Assembly: GCA_031255075.1 (NCBI GenBank)
Contig: JAIRTF010000257.1
Location: 1-7,145, forward strand
DNA: 7,145 nt
Reading direction: 5' to 3'
Source: Bifidobacteriaceae bacterium
GTDB taxonomy: Bacteria > Actinomycetota > Actinomycetes > Actinomycetales > WQXJ01
The notes beneath the pieces were generated by a model. The model saw nothing but the letters and a program-made list of their open reading frames with translations. It was not told the DNA's origin and ran no database searches. Below are positions 6,895-7,145 of the stretch, piece after piece (positions within the stretch are counted from its first letter, which is position 1; each line of letters starts with the position of its first letter). The translations under genes and the position numbers were made by a program.

Positions 6895-7145
6895 GTGTTT
6901 GTAGGCGCCGGCACCATCATCAACATTGGTGCCGTGCTGCTCGGAAGCTTGATCGGTCTGGCGGTGGGTAGCCGTTTCCCGGACCGCACCCGAACTCTGA
7001 TGACTCAATGCTTGGGGCTTTTCACCCTGGTGTTGGGCGCCAGGGCCATCGCCGATGGGCTCAGCCCCGCGCTAACAAACGCAGTTGGCCCAGCAGCGCC
7101 GCTGTTGATAGTGCTGGGCGCATTGTTGTTGGGCGGTATCAGCGG
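6895..7145 (+). CDS. DUF554 family membrane protein (5' part; cut by window edge)
   Basis: The first 83 codons of an open frame with no stop before the window end. The N-terminus MFVGAGTIINIGAVLLGSLI and the following RFPDRTRTLMTQCLGLFTLVLG match the DUF554 (YdfK/YqgA-like) family of inner-membrane proteins, usually about 230-240 residues and of unknown function. Three hydrophobic helices are visible at about 4-25, 35-53 and 67-83. The GTG at 6895 gives the standard family start; an in-frame GTG at 6877 would add six residues (VEDFGT) and is less likely. The gene starts 41 bases after the phosphopantetheinyl transferase stop on the same strand. GACTTT at 6883-6888, six bases before the GTG, is a weak match to a -10 element. 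Confidence 0.88.
   Translation, partial: MFVGAGTIINIGAVLLGSLIGLAVGSRFPDRTRTLMTQCLGLFTLVLGARAIADGLSPALTNAVGPAAPLLIVLGALLLGGIS

Noticed and set aside
1..7145. Possible defence island, mobile element, CRISPR array or RNA gene
   Set aside because: No transposase, integrase, repeat-spacer pattern, tRNA cloverleaf or toxin-antitoxin pair was seen; gene content is ordinary chromosomal.

Overview
The window is GC-rich, densely coding bacterial DNA and almost certainly comes from an actinobacterium (Actinomycetota). The aspartyl-tRNA synthetase, the MMPL/RND transporter, RarA and DUF554 protein all resemble actinobacterial versions. Nearly every gene starts with GTG, and the promoter/start architecture looks like actinobacterial leaderless transcription. 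Leucine is often encoded by TTG, which is atypical for the best-known high-GC actinobacteria, so I do not name a genus.

Layout: (1) 16-1809 (+), aspS, a bacterial-type AspRS with the residues typical of the non-discriminating form. (2) 1845-2366 (+), a small exported protein of unknown function, 35 bases behind aspS and probably read with it. (3) 2367-2453, a convergent junction holding a two-part imperfect inverted repeat. (4) 2454-4790 (-), a 12-helix MMPL/RND exporter. (5) 4791-4864, a divergent promoter region of about 74 bases. (6) 4865-6214 (+), rarA, a AAA+ replication-recombination ATPase. (7) 6224-6853 (+), a small Sfp-type 4'-phosphopantetheinyl transferase. (8) 6895 to the window end (+), a DUF554 membrane protein cut by the window edge.

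These are mostly independent housekeeping or envelope genes rather than one pathway. rarA, the phosphopantetheinyl transferase and the DUF554 gene lie head-to-tail with short gaps and could share transcripts. The most notable pattern is regulatory: four starts (aspS, the MMPL gene, rarA, the transferase) each have a TANNNT hexamer 6-8 bases before a GTG, and a fifth has a weaker one. At the rarA/transferase junction the rarA TAG stop is also the first half of the predicted -10. I found no mobile element, CRISPR array, tRNA/rRNA gene, phage gene or obvious new multi-gene system.
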